This document shows, in pieces, positions 6,600 through 8,771 of a stretch of DNA of 8,771 bases. Position numbers and translations under genes: made by a program. The stretch is taken from the NCBI GenBank assembly GCA_946631535.1, contig CAMPAF010000116.1, forward strand, positions 1 to 8,771. Reading direction: 5' to 3'. The DNA is from an uncultured Verrucomicrobiota bacterium (GTDB lineage: Bacteria > Verrucomicrobiota > Kiritimatiellia > RFP12 > UBA1067). The number at the start of each line of letters is the position of its first letter. The first letter of the stretch is position 1. Below the pieces are notes generated by a model, which was not told where the DNA came from, ran no database searches, and worked only from the letters and a program-made list of their open reading frames with translations.

Positions 6600-7132
6600 C
6601 ACTTGCCTGGCCTCTCATAGTCAAATGAAGTGACGTCGTCGACGATCTGGCGCGCGAAATCCTGCGCAATGCGGGCGGCAGCGTCGCGTTGCGAGGTGAG
6701 CAGATCGCCGCGCGTAAGGAACGTGGTCTCGGCCATGTAGCGGCGGTTGTTCATCAAGACCTTGCCGGTGTCCTTGTTGATGAGCGATACTTCGGCAGTG
6801 ACCATGTAGCGGTATTCGCTTGCGCGCGAGCCGTAGCTGCGGTCGAAGGCGGCTACAGCCCTGGATGCCTTGATGATGGACCCCTGTACCTCCAGGGCCG
6901 AGTCTCCCGAGCGGCGGATGGAGAAGGTACCCTCGCGCTGGAACTCGCGCAGTGTGTACTGCGTGATGATCGGCCCGAGTTCCGAACTTGACGTGCGGTT
7001 CTCGAAGACCGGCACCGCCACGGTACGCAGCTCTTCCGGGACAGACGATGTCCAACGGTAGCTGGAGCAGCCGGCGAAGGCGGCAAGGAAGAAGACGGCA
7101 GATGACAGACGGCAGACGACAGACATTTTCAT
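6599..7132 (-). CDS. lptE: LptE-like outer-membrane LPS-assembly lipoprotein
   Basis: A 177-residue secreted lipoprotein. Residues 1-22 form a lipoprotein signal peptide ending in the lipobox FAGC, with Cys22 as the lipid anchor. The segment VAVPVFENRT followed by a predicted strand-helix-strand region with EFQREGTF and LEVQGSI matches LptE (PF04390) as found in PVC and other diderms. LptE plugs the LptD barrel that inserts lipopolysaccharide into the outer membrane. Homology rests on these short signatures and size, so a related envelope lipoprotein is possible. The ATG at 7132 has AAGGAG four bases upstream; a second ATG at 7126 would cost two residues. Residues 4-13 (SVVCRLSSAV) are encoded by a heptamer array. 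The gene follows the BamD-like gene by 36 bases, so the two are probably co-transcribed. Confidence 0.75.
   Translation of the reverse strand: MKMSVVCRLSSAVFFLAAFAGCSSYRWTSSVPEELRTVAVPVFENRTSSSELGPIITQYTLREFQREGTFSIRRSGDSALEVQGSIIKASRAVAAFDRSYGSRASEYRYMVTAEVSLINKDTGKVLMNNRRYMAETTFLTRGDLLTSQRDAAARIAQDFARQIVDDVTSFDYERPGK
7094..7121. repeat. Heptamer array GACGGCA/GACGACA, four copies, in the LptE signal peptide
   Basis: Plus-strand units are GACGGCA, GATGACA, GACGGCA, GACGACA, in register, differing only by transitions. Read on the coding strand they give residues 4-13 of LptE (SVVCRLSSAV), the beginning of the hydrophobic stretch of the signal peptide. Confidence 0.8.
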
Positions 7133-7136
7133 GGCA

Positions 7137-7142
7137 CTCCTT
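7137..7142 (-). promoter_or_regulatory. Ribosome binding site of lptE, formed by an octamer copy
   Basis: AAGGAG lies four bases before the ATG at 7132 and is the end of the last octamer of the array. It supports the ATG at 7132 over the one at 7126. Confidence 0.75.
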
Positions 7143-7168
7143 AACCTTTTAATCCTTTAACCTTTTAA
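7137..7168. repeat. Octamer array TTAAAAGG between the BamD-like gene and lptE
   Basis: Coding-strand units from 7168 to 7137 are TTAAAAGG, TTAAAGGA, TTAAAAGG, TTAAGGAG. All differences are transitions. The array begins right after the TAG stop of the upstream gene (7171-7169), and its last unit provides the lptE ribosome binding site. Confidence 0.8.
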
Positions 7169-8221
7169 CTATTTGATCTTCAACGCCTCGATCCGTGCGC
7201 GCGCCTCTTCTGCGTGCGGTGAATCGGGGTAATCCTTCAAGAAGCGTTCCCACGCCGTTAGCGCGGCATGTTGCGTACGTTGCTTCGTATCGTAGAACTT
7301 CGCCTGCGCGTAGGCGTCCTCGGAAAGATGCTGTGCCAACTCGGAGCGCCATGTCTTGAGCTCGTCGATCTGGTCGAGATCCGGGACCCTCTTCATCGCC
7401 ATGTCCAGGTAGTTGAGCGTGTCCTTGCAACGGGGGCGGTTGTAGGAGAGGCGGCGGCACAGCCACATGCGTGCCCTCGCCTCCAGGTAGGTGGCCGCGC
7501 GCGCCTCGGGCGTCGACGGGAACTTGCTCGCGAGCGTGGCGTACACCTGCACGGCCTCCTCGTACTGGTCCTCCTGCTCGCGCAGGTCGGCGATCTTCAG
7601 CATCGTTTCTGGCACGTACGAGGCGCCGGGCGCACGACGGACGATGGATTCGTAATGCTGGCGGCAGACGCGCGTGGACGTGAAGGACATGCCGAGGAAC
7701 GTCTTCTTCTCCTTGATCATCAGGTTGACGAGCTGATACTCGTAGTTGACGAGTTCCAGGTAGTCGCATTCGCGCGGGTAGAAGTCCAGCATGTATTCGA
7801 GCGCCTCGAACGCATCGTCGTAGTCCATGCACTTCTTCGCCAAGAGCATCGCGAGCGCAAGCTGAGCCTTTGGCGCCTCTGGCGAGGCGGGCCATTCGCG
7901 CACGAGCGAGTCGTAGCCGCGACGTGCGGCTCGGAGCGACCCCTCGGCCTCCATCTGCTGCGCGTAGGCCATCTGCTCGGCAGGCGTGTCGTATTTGGCG
8001 CGCAGGAACCAGATCCAGCTCCTCTCCTTCTTCTCCGGCTTGGGCAGGTCGTCGAGACCGTCGAACCCGGGATAGGCGTCCGTGGCATACGGCGAATTGC
8101 CTCCCATGCCGGAGCCGGCCACGCGGTTTGGCGGAGCCGCGTGAAGGTTAAAAGGTTGAAAGGTCAAAAGGTTAAAAAGCGCTAGTGCCACACCGGCATG
8201 TAACCATTTGGTCTTTTTCAT
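7169..8221 (-). CDS. bamD: BamD-like (YfiO) TPR protein of outer-membrane assembly
   Basis: A 350-residue exported protein. The N-terminus has KKTK, a hydrophobic stretch (about 10-27) and a likely signal peptidase I site after HAA near residue 29. From about residue 75 to the end, helical repeats of TPR/Sel1-like size appear, with YDSLVREWPASPEAPKAQLA, ALEYMLDFYPRE, VQVYATLASKFPSTPEA and WERFLKDYPDSPHAEEARAR. The repeated F/YP-S-PEA pattern is characteristic of BamD/YfiO, which helps the BAM complex fold outer-membrane proteins. It is longer than E. coli BamD (about 245 residues), and it lacks the lipobox Cys that anchors classical BamD, so it may be a soluble periplasmic relative such as a CpoB/YbgF-like protein. 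The ATG at 8221 has AGGA six bases upstream. The signal-peptide core (FNLLTFQPFNL) is encoded by an octamer array. Confidence 0.75.
   Translation of the reverse strand: MKKTKWLHAGVALALFNLLTFQPFNLHAAPPNRVAGSGMGGNSPYATDAYPGFDGLDDLPKPEKKERSWIWFLRAKYDTPAEQMAYAQQMEAEGSLRAARRGYDSLVREWPASPEAPKAQLALAMLLAKKCMDYDDAFEALEYMLDFYPRECDYLELVNYEYQLVNLMIKEKKTFLGMSFTSTRVCRQHYESIVRRAPGASYVPETMLKIADLREQEDQYEEAVQVYATLASKFPSTPEARAATYLEARARMWLCRRLSYNRPRCKDTLNYLDMAMKRVPDLDQIDELKTWRSELAQHLSEDAYAQAKFYDTKQRTQHAALTAWERFLKDYPDSPHAEEARARIEALKIK
8146..8177. repeat. Octamer array GGTTAAAA, four copies, in the BamD-like signal peptide
   Basis: Plus-strand units are GGTTAAAA, GGTTGAAA, GGTCAAAA, GGTTAAAA, in perfect register and differing only by transitions. 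On the coding strand the array is read as FNLLTFQPFNL. Because eight is not a multiple of three, the peptide repeats every eight residues (FNLLTFQP, then FNL). It is the same unit that fills two intergenic regions downstream. Confidence 0.9.
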
Positions 8222-8245
8222 GTCTAATCCTGTCTTTCAATTTAC

Positions 8246-8273
8246 TAGCCACTAACCACTAGCCACTAACTAC
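8246..8273. repeat. Heptamer array TAGCCAC/TAACCAC, four copies, over the phosphatase stop codon
   Basis: Plus-strand units are TAGCCAC, TAACCAC, TAGCCAC, TAACTAC, differing only by transitions. The stop codon of the phosphatase (TAG, 8272-8270) is part of the last unit. The array fills the gap of 48 bases between the phosphatase and the BamD-like gene. No promoter or hairpin terminator is evident in this gap. Confidence 0.85.
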
Positions 8274-8771
8274 TCCAGCATGATCGACCGGAACTTGGCG
8301 ATCTCCTCCTTCGTGACGCCGCAGTCGAGCAGGTACAGCTCGATGCGGTCGTTCCACGAGGAGTTCGCATCGCCGTACTTCGCGAAACCTTCGTCAAAGT
8401 ACTGCTCGCGCCGCCAGTAGGTCGGGCCGTTGTATCCCTTCTCGAGTTCGGGCAGGGAAGGGTAGAACGTCGCCTCCCAGTCGACGTCGAGGTCGTGCTT
8501 GTCCACGCCGAGGATGCCGTTCAGCACGTAGGCGAGCGAGCCTGTGCGGTCCGCGCCGCCGATGCAGTGGAAGTAGATGGGATAGTTCTTCTCGTCGCAG
8601 AATACGCGGAAGTTCTCTGCCATCGTCTTCATGCCGGACGATGAGAGTTCGTCGGGATTCTTCTTGAAGATGCCGTTGTAGGCGGACGAGGGATGGTGGA
8701 TGAGCTTCACGCCTGCGCCGAGCGGGGACTGCTTCATGTCGGCGAGCTCGCGGCCCGAGCGCAGGTCAAGG
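8270..8771 (-). CDS. Tyrosine/dual-specificity phosphatase, 5' end beyond window
   Basis: The frame enters from the right edge and ends at TAG (8272-8270), leaving 166 C-terminal residues. The visible start reads LDLRSGREL, typical of the DLRS strand before the catalytic domain of bacterial tyrosine phosphatases (PF13350, Y_phosphatase3). The signature loop HCIGGADRTG matches HCx5R: the nucleophile Cys is encoded at 8566-8564 and the phosphate-binding Arg six residues later. After it comes LNGILGVDKHDLDVDWEATF, the usual helix of the family. Targets may be phosphotyrosine, phosphoserine or a phosphoinositide; secretion cannot be judged because the N-terminus is missing. An internal ATG at 8737 lies downstream of the conserved DLRS element and is not the real start. 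It may belong with unseen upstream genes rather than with the envelope pair. Confidence 0.85.
   Translation of the reverse strand, partial: LDLRSGRELADMKQSPLGAGVKLIHHPSSAYNGIFKKNPDELSSSGMKTMAENFRVFCDEKNYPIYFHCIGGADRTGSLAYVLNGILGVDKHDLDVDWEATFYPSLPELEKGYNGPTYWRREQYFDEGFAKYGDANSSWNDRIELYLLDCGVTKEEIAKFRSIMLE

Noticed and set aside
6132..8273. CRISPR array
   Set aside because: Units are 7-8 bases without spacers, so these are simple tandem repeats and not CRISPR repeats.
1..8771. tRNA, rRNA or transposase genes
   Set aside because: No cloverleaf-like segment, rRNA motif, terminal inverted repeat with target duplication, or transposase signature was seen on either strand.

Overview
The window carries seven protein genes, all on the minus strand, so transcription runs from the right end to the left. 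The base composition is GC-rich. The cell envelope is diderm, because there is a BamD-like outer-membrane assembly protein followed by an LptE-like lipoprotein. Shine-Dalgarno sites are present at several starts. The closest fit is an anaerobic bacterium of the Planctomycetota-Verrucomicrobiota-Chlamydiota (PVC) group, for example a Kiritimatiellota or Verrucomicrobiota gut lineage. That placement is inferred from protein style and is not certain. No RNA gene, CRISPR array or insertion sequence was seen, and no gap between genes exceeds about 135 bases.

Layout in transcription order: (1) the 3' part of a tyrosine/dual-specificity phosphatase gene (8771-8270, start beyond the window). (2) A BamD-like TPR protein (8221-7169). 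(3) An LptE-like lipoprotein (7132-6599). Genes 2 and 3 form an envelope-biogenesis pair. (4) A fused AhbA-AhbB-type siroheme decarboxylase (6464-5484). (5) A sodium:solute symporter (5466-3694). (6, 7) Two tandem paralogues of the reductive dehalogenase/epoxyqueuosine reductase (RdhA/QueG) superfamily with two iron-sulfur cluster motifs (3691-2618 and 2621-1611). Genes 4 to 7 are packed with gaps of 17 and 2 bases and one 4-base overlap, so they look like one operon: a tetrapyrrole enzyme, an importer, and two cytoplasmic redox enzymes that may act on the imported compound. (8) Last comes the 5' part of an AAA-ATPase-like/PD-(D/E)XK protein (1537 or 1528 down to the window edge), with a possible promoter of its own. 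Numbered this way there are eight coding sequences, two of them cut by the window edges and six complete.

The most unusual content is a set of short tandem arrays of 7- or 8-base units, 3 to 6 copies each. They sit between genes, over stop codons and also inside coding sequence. Octamers related to GGTTAAAA occur at 6485-6537, 6552-6599, 7137-7168 and 8146-8177. Heptamers occur at 6132-6166 (TGGTGCC), 7094-7121 (GACGGCA) and 8246-8273 (TAGCCAC), with a much degraded TA-phased array at 1545-1579. Three arrays are translated: one forms the hydrophobic core of the BamD-like signal peptide, one forms the start of the LptE signal peptide, and one forms an extra loop next to the active-site motif of the siroheme decarboxylase. 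Another array supplies the ribosome binding site of lptE. Within arrays, the copies differ almost only by transitions, so the purine/pyrimidine pattern is kept. This looks like a repeat-generating process that recurs across the locus with different unit sequences, and it is the candidate novel phenomenon here.
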